Shown: positions 39,917-49,227, numbered from the stretch's first letter. The stretch is DNA of 58,451 nucleotides from JAENVT01 sp031424145 (GCA_031424145.1 JANPGV010000221.1:1-58451); one strand, 5' to 3'. The notes: generated from the sequence alone by a model not told the origin. Numbers and translations: made by a program.

Positions 39917-42158
39917 GCAGGGCAGGCCCTGCATCCACGAACACCTCCGCATGACTGGTGCGGTCCTCGATCCGGGCGTGGTCGGGGCGAATCTCGTTCA
40001 AGGCGACCTTCGCCACGCCGAGGATCGGCCCTGCGGTGAGAGCGCCGACGAAGCCTCCGAGGGCCCCGCCGAACAGCGCGCCGACCAGCAAGACGAGTGG
40101 CGGCACGTGAACGACTCGGCTACCGATCAACGGCTGGATCACGTGATTCTCGAAGGTCTGGTAGACGACGAAGACGAGCAGGGCGATCGTTCCCTGCCGC
40201 GGCCCCTGAGCAAAGCCGAGCGCGACCAGCGGCAAGGCACCCACGAAACCGCCGATCTGTGGGATGAAGTTCCAGGTCGCAGCCCACAAACCCAGTATCG
40301 GGGCAAGGGGAATACCGAGGGCGATCGCCAGCAGCATCACCACGGAACCATTCAACGCGGCAACGAACCCGGCCGCTGCAACTACGTTCGACAAGGCGGT
40401 GTAGGCGGCACGGCCGAAACTGGAGACGCGGCGGCGCTTGGCCAATGGAACGCGATCGCGAGCGGCACGAACCAGACGCGGACCGTCCCAAAGAATCGCC
40501 AACATCAACGTGATGGTCCAGAAGGCGCCAGCCACCCCGTCGCCGGCAGCTTTGGTGATTCGCTCTACCGTGTCGGATTCGCGCAAACGATCCGGTAGCG
40601 AACTGAGGAACCGCTCCACCTTTTCGGGTGCGCCGTTGCGTTCGAGCAGACGGCCGACGAGCGGCAGAGATTCCATCGACCGAACGGCCTCCGGTGCATC
40701 GCGGGTGACAGTTGCCGCGGAGTTCGTGATCGAGGGGCCGCCTAACACCACGACGGCACTCACGATCCCGACCAGCAGACCGAGCACGATGGTTGTGCCG
40801 GCGACGCGGGGCACCTTCCACGATCGGTGCATCGCCGAGATCGGACGATCGAGCCCGATCGCGATGAAACCGGCGACCGTGAACCAAACGATCAACGACC
40901 GACTGGCACTCGCCATGTCGAACAGCGCCACTGCCGCTGCGCAACCTACGGCGGCAGTCGCCGCAGAGCGCCCGGACAGTCTCAACCGGATGTACGTCTC
41001 GCGTCTATGAGGCTCGGCCAAGACTGGCTCACGTTCGGCGACCATGTCCTGTGCATCGGGTAAGGACCGGTCGGGTGGATCCTCGACCAGGTCGGCGATC
41101 GCGGCACCGAGGTGACCGCGATGACTCAACATCGCGCAGACCAGGGCAACGATGAACAGGCCGAGGATCGCACCGGAGACGCCGATCAACGTAAGGCCAG
41201 CGCCGATCCCGATCAGGGCCACCAGAGGACCGACACGCAATGCCCGATGCACCCAGTACGCCCGAGCCAGGCGGTCACCGACGATGCAGACGATTGCGAT
41301 GGCGATGGCGGCAGCCAGCGGGACGTCGGCGACCCTCGCGAGCGCGACGATCGGGAGCCATGCCAAGGCCCCGCCCAGGACGGGCACGGTCGAGGCGACC
41401 GTCACCCAGGCACCGAGCGAGATCGAGCCCGGCAGACCAAGGGCCCACGAGACCGCCGCCGCAATCATTCCGTGCAGCACGCTGACGGCGATCATCCGCC
41501 GAAGATACGAACCGGCGCGTGATATCGAAGCTGCCAGCGCGGCGTGGAACGCTTCGCGGATCGATGTTCGGCGGATGAGCCGAAGGCCGAGGTCCGTGAC
41601 GCGCCGTCCGCCCGCGACGATGAATGCGGAAAGCACACCCACAACGATCACCTTCGCCACCTGGCCGGCTACGGCGAGCGGATCCGTCTTACCGACGACC
41701 AACCGGGTGGCGGCCGTGCCGAACACGGAGTCGATTCGCTCGTCCAACTTCAGGTCGGCTGCGGTCTCGGCGGCCGTGCTACCCGGCGGCAGTTCGGCGA
41801 CCGCGCGATGCAACGAGTCCGACAAGGCGGACGCTTGCCGGTTGAGGTCCCACGCAACCGTTCCGAGCACGGCCACGGTGCCGAACATCCCGATCAGCGT
41901 GATGATCACGATCGCTGCACCGCGGGGCATCCACGAGCTGAGGAGCTTGACGAACGGGGCGGCAATCACCGCAACGGTCGTCGCGGCTCCGAGCAGGACG
42001 AACACTTGATCCGCGCGCCGCACCACCATGACGGCCATGAGCGTCGCGACGACGAAGAGTGCGAAGAATGCGAAGCCACGTGCCGAGACCACGACCGCGT
42101 AGTCGCGGACTGCCCTGTGCTGATGTGTTCCTTGCGGATCCGTCGCCGGCGAATTCAC
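39894..42158 (-). CDS. Double-length AI-2E (UPF0118) family membrane protein
   Basis: 754 residues, about twice the family length. Residues 20-350 and 385-735 each form an AI-2E-type unit. The second half is more canonical (PLAPILGLWAATWNFIPQIGGFVGALPLVALGFAQGP, then VVYQTFENHVIQPLIGSRVVHVPPLVLLVGALFGGALGGFVGALTAGPILG). The first half has the equivalent ISLGAWVTVASTVPVLGGALAWLPIVALARV. Gene fusion or duplication is the simplest explanation. The substrate is unknown. The GTG start has no ribosome site and lies about 9 bases after GGGTAA, so the transcript may be leaderless. Confidence 0.88.
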   Translation of the reverse strand: MNSPATDPQGTHQHRAVRDYAVVVSARGFAFFALFVVATLMAVMVVRRADQVFVLLGAATTVAVIAAPFVKLLSSWMPRGAAIVIITLIGMFGTVAVLGTVAWDLNRQASALSDSLHRAVAELPPGSTAAETAADLKLDERIDSVFGTAATRLVVGKTDPLAVAGQVAKVIVVGVLSAFIVAGGRRVTDLGLRLIRRTSIREAFHAALAASISRAGSYLRRMIAVSVLHGMIAAAVSWALGLPGSISLGAWVTVASTVPVLGGALAWLPIVALARVADVPLAAAIAIAIVCIVGDRLARAYWVHRALRVGPLVALIGIGAGLTLIGVSGAILGLFIVALVCAMLSHRGHLGAAIADLVEDPPDRSLPDAQDMVAEREPVLAEPHRRETYIRLRLSGRSAATAAVGCAAAVALFDMASASRSLIVWFTVAGFIAIGLDRPISAMHRSWKVPRVAGTTIVLGLLVGIVSAVVVLGGPSITNSAATVTRDAPEAVRSMESLPLVGRLLERNGAPEKVERFLSSLPDRLRESDTVERITKAAGDGVAGAFWTITLMLAILWDGPRLVRAARDRVPLAKRRRVSSFGRAAYTALSNVVAAAGFVAALNGSVVMLLAIALGIPLAPILGLWAATWNFIPQIGGFVGALPLVALGFAQGPRQGTIALLVFVVYQTFENHVIQPLIGSRVVHVPPLVLLVGALFGGALGGFVGALTAGPILGVAKVALNEIRPDHARIEDRTSHAEVFVDAGPALPIEPVLP

Positions 42159-42167
42159 CCGTTTGGG

Positions 42168-42193
42168 TTACCCAGCACTCCGACAGTTCACAC
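42168..42193 (-). promoter_or_regulatory. Weak SigB/SigF-type promoter for the double AI-2E gene
   Basis: Minus strand: GTGT (complement of 42190-42193; one mismatch), 16 bases, GGGTAA (complement of 42168-42173), 9 bases before the GTG start. Confidence 0.35.
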
Positions 42194-42233
42194 TTCGAGA
42201 CGCAATCGAATGGTCGACCGCTGTCGCGCGGCG

Positions 42234-44681
42234 TCAGTCCAATGGTGCGCGTGAAAGGACAGCGGGCTCGCGTCCCGCGAAGAGCCAGCCAAGACCTGCC
42301 GCCGCCAGAGGCGTGCCGATTGCAATTGCAGCAAGGTCGAACACCGGCACAGGCGTCAGGTCACTCAATCGACCGGCGACGAGACCGAGATATGCACCCA
42401 CGATGCCGAGCACAACCCCGAGCAACGCGAGCCCGCCTGCGGTGGTGGCAGTGATGGTGCGGCGAGCCCTGCGCGGGGCGCCTGCGGCCGTGAGAGTTCG
42501 CAGATCACCTGCCGCCTCACTGCGGATCAGACCGACGGTCGCGGCAAGAACGCTGAGTGCCACGAGCATGCCGACAGCCGTGGCACCAAGTCGCAGATTT
42601 GCGAGGCCCTCCTGCCTGTCCCGACTCTCGATCTTCAGGCCGAAGCGGAATGCGATCTCACGCGCTGTTGAAAGTTGTGCGCCGGTCAAGGGCTTCGCCG
42701 TCTCGACGAGCCAACGTCCGGACGGAACCGCCTCCCAGCCACGCTGCTGCAACCGTGCCAACGAGATCAGCGCGCCGGGCAGCGACGAGTACGTGCGATC
42801 GAGGGTGCCCGGCGACGGCACTGCCTCGAACTGATCCAGACCGCCGCGTTTCGGAGACTGGCTGATGATGCGCAAGTCTCCGGTGTTCGCGGTCAGCACA
42901 TCCACGCCTTGACCGACGTCGCTGGCATCGAGCCCGTACTTCTGGAGCAGTTGAGGAGTCGCGACGTATACGAGACCTGCATCCTGCAGCCCATCCTTGA
43001 CGCGCACGCCGATCGCGATCGCCGGTTGTCCGTTGAGGCCCGCCTCGGGCAGTGCGTGCGGGTTCTTCGCTGAGTCGAGACGAAGCCCAGTCGCGCCTTG
43101 GAGTGACGCGACGATCTGATCGACGCCCTCCTGCAGCTTTGGGACAGCCGCTGGCTCAGGCACGAACGGGCCGTCGATCTCGGCGGAGCTGGCGACCAAC
43201 TGTGACGACGAGAGATTTCCGGCGCCTTTACCGTTCTCCGCCGCAGCGGCCATGGCAACGAGAGCGACTGGTATCCCGAGAGCGAGGCTTATGGCAGCCA
43301 GTGCCGCCCCGGATCGCGCCTGATACCGGCCGAGATCGCGAAGTGCCAACCGGGCCGCTATCGGGACCCGCGGGGCAAACCGCGCCAACGCCCGGATGGC
43401 CAAAGGCCCGATCAGCAACACCCCGGCTACGACCGCCAAGGTTCCTGCGAGCACGAGAGCTGCTTTGGTGAGACTGACCCCGTTGCTCTCGTCGACGCGA
43501 TTTGCCATCGTGAGACAAACGATTCCCGCGGCAATGACACCAGCAGACAGCAGCGCTGATCGCCTCACAGGCGTTGGCCGTGGGGGCCTGCCGGACAGTG
43601 CCAACACCGTGGGAATGCGCGACATATTTCGCGCCGGCCACCACGCAGCCCCGGTCGCGGTGGCGACTGCCAGGAACATTCCGGAGATGATCAACCACCA
43701 CGGCACGTTCGTCGGGTCGATGCGCGCCCCGATCGCACCCTCCATCGATGGTGCGATGGCGAACCATCCGCCCAAGCCGAGGATCGAGCCGAGCAGGGCT
43801 GCCACCAACCCCGTTGCCGTACCGTTGGCCATCATCGTCATACGAACCTGCTTCTGCGTCGCGCCGACAGCGGAGAGCATCCCGAGTTGTGGCAGGCGAC
43901 GTTGGGCGATGACCACGAAACTGGCGGTAGCTATGAGGGCGACGAGAAACATTGCAACCGTGCCGACGACCAGGATCCCGATTGCCGCAGCGACGTCCTC
44001 TGGGATGTCTCCTCGTGCGGCGATGATCCGGGAATTGTCACCGAGTGGACGAAAACCCTGAATCTTGTCCTCACTTGCGTCGACCAGCATCGTCACCGAG
44101 TCGGAAGCGGTGAAATCCGCCGGGGCGAGGAGGGCGAACTCATCGCCGAGATCACTGGGATTCTCGACGGTGCCGACGACGGTGCGTCCAACTCCGTCGA
44201 GATTCAGCGTGGAACCGACACCGATCGAAAGAGTGCCGGCGATCCAGTCGGTGATCGCCACCTCTGACGCGGATGAGGGAAATCGACCCGAGCGAAGATC
44301 CAGGATCGGACCGCCGAAGGGGCCGCCGGGATCCTGGACCCGATAGTCGATGTTCTTGGTGGTACCCGGCATAGCAACCGTCTTGTGACCGATTGCATCG
44401 ATCTGCCCGAAGTACTGCTTTGCCGCGCCGAGCTTCGCCGGCAGCTTCGCAGGATCGGGCTTCTCGAACACGAAGAAATGGTTGGCGATGCCGAAGTCGG
44501 CCCTGGCACGCGCCGGCGCGATGTTGAATGCAACCGACGCTGACGCAATACATGCTGCGACGGCGAACGTCAGCAGCCCGACGATCAGCACCTGCTGGCG
44601 CCACTCCCGACGAAACAGACGCCACGCCCAACGCACCATGGCTCGGCGCGCTGGCACGCCTCCGCCGGTGTTGCTTGTCAT
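42234..44681 (-). CDS. ABC transporter permease, FtsX/MacB type
   Basis: 815 residues from ATG 44681, overlapping the ATPase stop by 4 bases (ATGA). The open frame upstream is ignored. One N-terminal helix after WAWRLFRREWRQQVLIVGLLTFAVAACIASASVAF is followed by a large extracytoplasmic domain. Then come a first FtsX block with three helices (about 235-360), two more helices, a second extracytoplasmic domain and a final FtsX block. It is the classic two-FtsX-domain permease of macrolide/lipoprotein-type exporters working by mechanotransmission. It forms an operon with its ATPase and a PadR repressor. Substrate unknown. Confidence 0.92.
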   Translation of the reverse strand: MTSNTGGGVPARRAMVRWAWRLFRREWRQQVLIVGLLTFAVAACIASASVAFNIAPARARADFGIANHFFVFEKPDPAKLPAKLGAAKQYFGQIDAIGHKTVAMPGTTKNIDYRVQDPGGPFGGPILDLRSGRFPSSASEVAITDWIAGTLSIGVGSTLNLDGVGRTVVGTVENPSDLGDEFALLAPADFTASDSVTMLVDASEDKIQGFRPLGDNSRIIAARGDIPEDVAAAIGILVVGTVAMFLVALIATASFVVIAQRRLPQLGMLSAVGATQKQVRMTMMANGTATGLVAALLGSILGLGGWFAIAPSMEGAIGARIDPTNVPWWLIISGMFLAVATATGAAWWPARNMSRIPTVLALSGRPPRPTPVRRSALLSAGVIAAGIVCLTMANRVDESNGVSLTKAALVLAGTLAVVAGVLLIGPLAIRALARFAPRVPIAARLALRDLGRYQARSGAALAAISLALGIPVALVAMAAAAENGKGAGNLSSSQLVASSAEIDGPFVPEPAAVPKLQEGVDQIVASLQGATGLRLDSAKNPHALPEAGLNGQPAIAIGVRVKDGLQDAGLVYVATPQLLQKYGLDASDVGQGVDVLTANTGDLRIISQSPKRGGLDQFEAVPSPGTLDRTYSSLPGALISLARLQQRGWEAVPSGRWLVETAKPLTGAQLSTAREIAFRFGLKIESRDRQEGLANLRLGATAVGMLVALSVLAATVGLIRSEAAGDLRTLTAAGAPRRARRTITATTAGGLALLGVVLGIVGAYLGLVAGRLSDLTPVPVFDLAAIAIGTPLAAAGLGWLFAGREPAVLSRAPLD

Positions 44682-45433
44682 CGGCTGCTGGCCGGGGACA
44701 GCAGCGACTCCGGCCCAGCCGCAGGTGAGGTCTGGTCCACGACACGCCCGTCTCTCAAGAACACCACTCTGTCGGCCCATGAGGCCAACTGGGCGTCGTG
44801 AGTGACGATGACCCCCGCCACGCCTCGCTTGCACGCACCGCGTACGAGACGCATGACACCCTCTCCGTTGACCGAGTCGAGTGCGCCCGTGGGCTCGTCG
44901 GCGAGCAACAGCTGCCTGTCACCGACGACCGCGCGGGCAATTGCGACGCGCTGGCGCTCGCCACCGGACAACTCATCCGGAAACCGATCCGCTCGCTCGG
45001 CCATGCCGAGCTCATCGAGTGCGGCCAGCGCGCTCATGCGGGCGGCCTTGCTGCGGGTCCCGTCGAGCTCCAAGGGCAACGACACGTTCTCCGCGGCAGT
45101 CAGGCCGGCCAGGAGGTTGAAGTCCTGGAACACGTAACCGATGGAGCGGCGCCGAAGCGCGGCCCGGTCGTTTCGCGACATGGAGGAGGTGTCCTTGCCG
45201 AGAACACTGACCTCACCGCTGGTGACCTCTTCGAGCGTTCCTGCGATTGTCAGCAGGGTGCTCTTGCCGGAACCACTCGGGCCCATGATCGCGACCAACT
45301 CTCCCGCACGCACGATCAGGTCCACGCCGATCAAGGCCTCCACCATCGTCGCGCCTTCTCCGTACGACTTCGACACCTGCCGCATCTCCAGTGACGGAGT
45401 GCTCAGCGTCGGAGCCTTCAATGTTGCGTTCAT
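44678..45433 (-). CDS. ABC transporter ATP-binding protein (MacB/LolD type)
   Basis: 251 residues from ATG 45433, overlapping the PadR stop. Walker A is GPSGSGKST, the Q loop YVFQDFNLLAGLTAAENVSLPLEL, the signature LSGGERQRVAIARAVV, Walker B LLLADEPTGALDS and the switch His VIVTHD. The YVFQxFNLL and EPTGALDS forms are typical of the MacB/LolD subfamily that pairs with FtsX-like permeases. The order is PadR, ATPase, permease, with 4-base overlaps at both joints. Confidence 0.95.
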   Translation of the reverse strand: MNATLKAPTLSTPSLEMRQVSKSYGEGATMVEALIGVDLIVRAGELVAIMGPSGSGKSTLLTIAGTLEEVTSGEVSVLGKDTSSMSRNDRAALRRRSIGYVFQDFNLLAGLTAAENVSLPLELDGTRSKAARMSALAALDELGMAERADRFPDELSGGERQRVAIARAVVGDRQLLLADEPTGALDSVNGEGVMRLVRGACKRGVAGVIVTHDAQLASWADRVVFLRDGRVVDQTSPAAGPESLLSPASSR

Positions 45434-46011
45434 CGCCGCGCTCCAACCTTGCGCCGGGCACGTAGGCGAATTGGGCTCGTCGATGCTTCGCTGCGAGGAG
45501 GTAGGCGCTTGATGCGCGCGTCTGCTGCGTCGAGCCATCTAATGACGGCGTCGAGCCTGTAGATCTCGGCGTCGGCAACCAACAGCAGACCGATCTCGTG
45601 ATCCGCGGCGTCCTCTTTCAGGCGGGTGTACTGGTGCATGGCTTCGATGACATGCCGGCGGTGGGCTTGAACCAGTTCACCCGCATCGACACCCTGAATG
45701 CGCAGCGCGACGAGCACCTTGATGACCAACTCGTCGCGAGGAGGCGTCGACGTGTCGGGCGGCGTCCTCAACCAGGCATGCAACTCGTCGAGGCCGGCAT
45801 CGGTGATGCGAAAGTCCTTCTGCGGGCCCTCGTCCACGGTGTCGTCCGACTCGACGAAGCCGTCTCGCTCCAGGCGCTGCAACGTCGTGTAGACCTGACC
45901 GGTGTTCAGGGGCCACACCTCGCCTGTGCCGGCCTCGAACTCTTGACCGAGTTGCAGACCATACTTCGGACCCTCGCTGAGTAGGGCCAACAGGGCGTGA
46001 CGAATGCTCAT
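45430..46011 (-). CDS. PadR family transcriptional regulator
   Basis: 193 residues. The N-terminal winged helix starts MSIRHALLALLSEGPKYGLQLGQEFEAGTGEVWPLNTGQVYTTLQRLERDGFVES, a textbook PadR domain. The C-terminal half is the helical dimerisation domain, about 80 residues. PadR regulators commonly repress an adjacent ABC exporter and are released by its substrates. This one heads an operon with an FtsX-type exporter. A cluster of AGTAT/ATACT palindromes just upstream is the probable operator. Confidence 0.95.
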   Translation of the reverse strand: MSIRHALLALLSEGPKYGLQLGQEFEAGTGEVWPLNTGQVYTTLQRLERDGFVESDDTVDEGPQKDFRITDAGLDELHAWLRTPPDTSTPPRDELVIKVLVALRIQGVDAGELVQAHRRHVIEAMHQYTRLKEDAADHEIGLLLVADAEIYRLDAVIRWLDAADARIKRLPPRSEASTSPIRLRARRKVGARR

Positions 46012-46035
46012 CGGAGGGCCCGTGGCGACGTTATT

Positions 46036-46067
46036 CTGAGTATCATACTGAGTATACTACGTGATAC
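46036..46067 (-). promoter_or_regulatory. PadR operator cluster
   Basis: Within 32 bases, 25 bases upstream of the PadR start, lie AGTAT-C-ATACT (46039-46049), AGTATACT (46051-46058), a direct repeat of CTGAGTAT (46036 and 46048) and the outer pair GTATCA/TGATAC (46040-46045, 46062-46067). The AT-rich stretch stands out in GC-rich DNA and probably also holds the promoter. Confidence 0.65.
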
Positions 46068-46130
46068 ACCGACCGAAACGCAAGCGCGGTCCGGCGAACT
46101 GTCATACGGGAACTGGTGCAAAACGCGAGC

Positions 46131-46155
46131 GTGCCCGGCCTGTGTGGCCGGGCAC
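46131..46155 (-). terminator. Hairpin terminator of the frameshifted membrane protein gene
   Basis: A perfect 10-bp stem GTGCCCGGCC/GGCCGGGCAC with a 5-base loop lies 20 bases after the restored stop codon at 46176, with GTTTT further along on the minus strand. Confidence 0.7.
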
Positions 46156-46175
46156 TTCGTTCCGCACTGCGGAGT

Positions 46176-46855
46176 TCAGGCGGTCTTGGGGGTCCTGCGG
46201 TGGTGGATCACACCAAGCCCGATCAGAACCGCCATGATGGCAGCAGCGATGAAGGCGCCGAATGCGGCGTACCCGGCAATGGTGCCGACTGTCGACATGC
46301 GTAGGCCGAGAGCAGCAGGCCCCTCAGGGTCTCACCCTTGAACAGCGTGTTGCGCTGACCCGTGATCCCATCAGCCTTTGTCTGCAGCTCGTCGATGGTT
46401 GCCTGCGGCTTGCCGGCGTCGACTGCGGTCTTGACATCGGCCTTTGCGGCGCTCTCCGTGGCGCCGAGGTCTGCGTATGTCGCTCCGCCGGCGATCTTCT
46501 GGAGATGGCCGTTGATGAAGCTGGCGTAGGCCTGGGCCTCGGTGCCGGTGTCAAGCTTCTGGTCGGCGAACTGGACCAGGTCCGAGCGGCCGCCCGTGGT
46601 GAGCGCGTCGGCGCTCGGGAAGCTGATGTTCTGCGACGACAGTTCCTTGGTGACATAGTCACTAGAGAAGCTGTGACCCCACGACAGGAGTGCTCCGGCG
46701 ACCGCAAATGCGGCCATCGCGACCACTCCGAAGCCGATCAGGATGCTGTCGATCGTGCGTCGCTTCAACGCGACGACGGGAGCCACCGCGCTTGGTGCGG
46801 TGAATCTCGGCTCCTGGCTGGTTTGACGGGATTGTTCGAGTGTTGCTGTGCTCAT
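46176..46855 (-). pseudogene. Two-helix membrane protein with a C-terminal frameshift
   Basis: ATG 46855 follows GGAGGAAC at good spacing. There is an N-terminal helix (about 34-56, ILIGFGVVAMAAFAVAGALLSWG), an extracytoplasmic domain containing the ISFP...SYA-type segment (QAYASFINGHL) and KTYADLG-like motif, then GLLLSAYA. At about 46291 the frame is lost. In the uncorrected frame the protein ends at 46223 with an unrelated tail. A one-base insertion restores STVGTIAGYAAFGAFIAAA, a perfect second helix, and a stop at 46176. The family (often mislabelled LigA-like) always has this second helix. So this is either a recent frameshift or a sequencing error. Confidence 0.75.
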
Positions 46856-46961
46856 GACTTGTTCCTCCGTTTGATCATCTTTCTGACCATCACGGTACGG
46901 ATTCCGCGGTCTGGATGTCAGAGGATCAAGGCCCGTCGTGGTGGGACTTTGTGCCCTGTGA

Positions 46962-47618
46962 TCAGGAAGAGCTTCCACCGTCGTGGGCACGCCGTTCGGC
47001 AAGTCGAGCCGCATACACAGCAGCCTGTGTTCGATGGCTCATGCCGAGCTTTGCCAACAGGTTGGAAACGTAGTTCTTGACCGTCTTTTCGGCCAGGAAC
47101 ATGTGCTCGGCGATCTGACGGTTCGTCTGGCCGTCGGCGAGGTGGCCGAGGATCGCCGATTCCTGCGGCGTGAGCGACGCAGTGAGTGCATCCTTCGGAG
47201 GGTTGCGCAACCGTTCGAGGACACGCGCCGTCACGACCGGGTCGAGGAGGGATTGCCCGGCGGCGACGCGGCGGACGCTCTCGATGAGGTCCGAGCCACG
47301 AACCGCCTTCAACACGTAGCCCGCGGCGCCAGCCATGATCGCGTCGAACAGGGCCTCGTCGTCGTCGAACGAAGTCAACATCAGGCACTTCAGTGAGGGG
47401 ATCGCCGAGCGCAGATCGCGGCAGACCTCGATCCCTGTGCCGTCCGGCAGTCGCACATCGAGGATGGCAACGTCCGGCGAGGTGGCCGGAACTCGTTGCA
47501 AGGCCTCAGCCGCTGTGCCGGCCTCGCCGACCACTTCGAGATCGTCCGCGCTCTCGAGAAGTTCGCGAACTCCCCTGCGCACCACTTCATGGTCGTCGAG
47601 CAGAAACACGCGTATCAC
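46962..47618 (-). CDS. Response regulator, NarL/FixJ family (DosR/DevR-like)
   Basis: 218 residues. The receiver domain (1-120) has the acidic pocket DDH at 8-10, phospho-acceptor Asp54 in AILDVRLPDG and Lys104 in YVLKAVRG. The C-terminal GerE helix-turn-helix has LTPQESAILGHLADGQTNRQIAEHMFLAEKTVKNYVSNLLAKLGMSHRTQAA. The linker and the motif TVKNYVSNLLAKLGM match DosR/DevR of actinobacteria. It is divergent from a DosS-like kinase with only 38 bases between starts, so they are a pair. Confidence 0.93.
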   Translation of the reverse strand: MIRVFLLDDHEVVRRGVRELLESADDLEVVGEAGTAAEALQRVPATSPDVAILDVRLPDGTGIEVCRDLRSAIPSLKCLMLTSFDDDEALFDAIMAGAAGYVLKAVRGSDLIESVRRVAAGQSLLDPVVTARVLERLRNPPKDALTASLTPQESAILGHLADGQTNRQIAEHMFLAEKTVKNYVSNLLAKLGMSHRTQAAVYAARLAERRAHDGGSSS

Positions 47619-47656
47619 GGTTACAACCTAGCTGCGCATTGACATAGCCTCAGCGT

Positions 47657-48814
47657 GTGCCCAACCGCTTCAAGTTCGCCGGTGCGAAGCAGTTGCTCCG
47701 ACTGCTCGACGCCGTGATGGCCATCGGATCCGAATTGAGCCTGGCCGACGCGTTGCGACGCATCACCGAGACTGCCGCGGATCTGGTCGACGCGAAGTAT
47801 GCAGCGCTCGGGGTGCTCGACAACTCCCGATCTCGTCTGGCCGAGTTCATCACGGTTGGCCTCACCCAAGACGAGACGATGCGAATCGGTCCGCGACCGG
47901 AGGGTCACGGCATCCTCGGCCTGTTGATCCTCGACCCGAAGCCGTTGCGTCTTCCCGACCTGCACGCCCATCCGGACAGTTTCGGGTTCCCGCCGGGGCA
48001 TCCGCCGATGACGTCATTCCTCGGTGTGCCCATCCGACTGCGCGGTGTCGTCTACGGCAACCTCTACCTGACGGACAAAGCCGACGGACAGGTGTTCACC
48101 GACGTCGATCAAGAGCTCGCTGTCGGACTGGCAGCGGCCGCCGGACTAGCGATCGAGAACGCTCGACTGCACGAGCAGGCGATCGCCGCCGGGCTGCTCG
48201 ACGAACGCGAACGAATCGCGAGAGACCTGCACGACGATGTCATTCAACGCCTGTTCGCGACGAGCCTCTCCCTGCAGGCCGCTGCAGAAATGGTGACGGA
48301 GCCCAAGGCGGTGGAAAGGATCATGCGGTCAGTCGATGATCTCAACGTCTCGATCCGTCACGTGCGATCGACGATCTTCGAGATCCACGAACGATGGTCG
48401 GGGCGGACCAACCTTCGCAGTGACGTCCTCGCGATCTGCGACGAGGCTGCACCAGCCCTTGGCTTCAAGCCGTCCTGTGACATCGACGGACCGATCGACA
48501 GCGCTGTTGTCGAGCCGACCCGTGCTCACTTGTTGCTCAGTCTGCGCGAAGCACTGTCCAACGTGGCCCGGCACGCCAACGCATCGTCCGTGCAAGTCGC
48601 CGTCAGTGTTCGCCGCGGACGGCTCATCCTCTCCGTCGAGGACGATGGTGTCGGCTATCGGAGCACGCCCGGGCAACGTTCGAGCGGTCTGGACAACATG
48701 CACTCGAGGGCAGAGGAGGTAGGTGGGAGATTCTCGATCGTTGCGGGGCCATCGGGTGGAACGGTTGTGACGTGGGAGGCTCCAGTCGGCACGCAACCCA
48801 CAGACGGCGAGTGA
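47657..48814 (+). CDS. Sensor histidine kinase, GAF + HisKA_3 (DosS/DevS-like)
   Basis: 385 residues, starting at GTG 47657. One GAF domain (about 15-170) contains LVDAKYAALGVLD and GHGILGLLI..PLRLPDLHAHPDSFGFPPGHPPMTSFLGVPI, the strongly conserved DevS block. The dimerisation helix is ERERIARDLHDDVIQRLFA with phospho-His192, and the ATPase has LREALSNVARHANA and DDGVG. DosS and DosT have two GAF domains with heme in the first; this protein keeps only the second type, so heme sensing is doubtful. Its TGA touches the stop of the next opposing gene (TGATCA). Confidence 0.92.
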   Translation: MPNRFKFAGAKQLLRLLDAVMAIGSELSLADALRRITETAADLVDAKYAALGVLDNSRSRLAEFITVGLTQDETMRIGPRPEGHGILGLLILDPKPLRLPDLHAHPDSFGFPPGHPPMTSFLGVPIRLRGVVYGNLYLTDKADGQVFTDVDQELAVGLAAAAGLAIENARLHEQAIAAGLLDERERIARDLHDDVIQRLFATSLSLQAAAEMVTEPKAVERIMRSVDDLNVSIRHVRSTIFEIHERWSGRTNLRSDVLAICDEAAPALGFKPSCDIDGPIDSAVVEPTRAHLLLSLREALSNVARHANASSVQVAVSVRRGRLILSVEDDGVGYRSTPGQRSSGLDNMHSRAEEVGGRFSIVAGPSGGTVVTWEAPVGTQPTDGE

Positions 48815-49114
48815 TCAGCGCCAACCGCCGACCACGGTTGCACCCATCGCCAGCGGTGGAACGTCGCAGCGATCTGCGATGTTGGCCACGAATGCCTGAA
48901 ACGCCGGAACGTCCTGCAGCGAATCACGCTTGTCGACGTCGTCGTGTTCGATCGCGACGTGCACGAAGCTGACGCCGTCTTCGAGGCGAAAGACCTTGTA
49001 GGTAAAACCCTCGGCGATACGTCGTTCGAGGTCAGCGAAAACCGCCTCGATCAGCTGCTGATTCTCGTCGGCTCGATCCGGCTTGGCCTGGTAGCGCACC
49101 ACGGTTGCTTTCAC
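48815..49114 (-). CDS. Small ABM-fold (dimeric alpha-beta barrel) protein
   Basis: 99 residues starting at GTG 49114 with AAGGGA upstream. The pattern is that of a one-domain dimeric alpha+beta barrel protein: a strand ATVVRYQAKPDRADENQQLIEAVFADL, then TYKVFRLEDGVSFVHVAIEHDD and a helix with PAFQAFVANIADRCD. Such proteins include antibiotic-biosynthesis-type monooxygenases and many of unknown role. Its stop abuts the DosS-like gene with no gap. No function assigned. Confidence 0.82.
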   Translation of the reverse strand: MKATVVRYQAKPDRADENQQLIEAVFADLERRIAEGFTYKVFRLEDGVSFVHVAIEHDDVDKRDSLQDVPAFQAFVANIADRCDVPPLAMGATVVGGWR

Positions 49115-49227
49115 AATCAGTTCCCTTCAACGTTCATCGTGCATCGCTGTGCACGTGAGCCATCCCTACCGTACGCTCGGACAGCGCGACGGTCGTCCTC
49201 GGACTTCGCGACGGCTACCGTCGGCCG

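Noticed and set aside
41152..42009. 285-residue plus-strand frame
   Set aside because: Antisense shadow of the double AI-2E gene, with low-complexity Arg/Pro/Thr composition.
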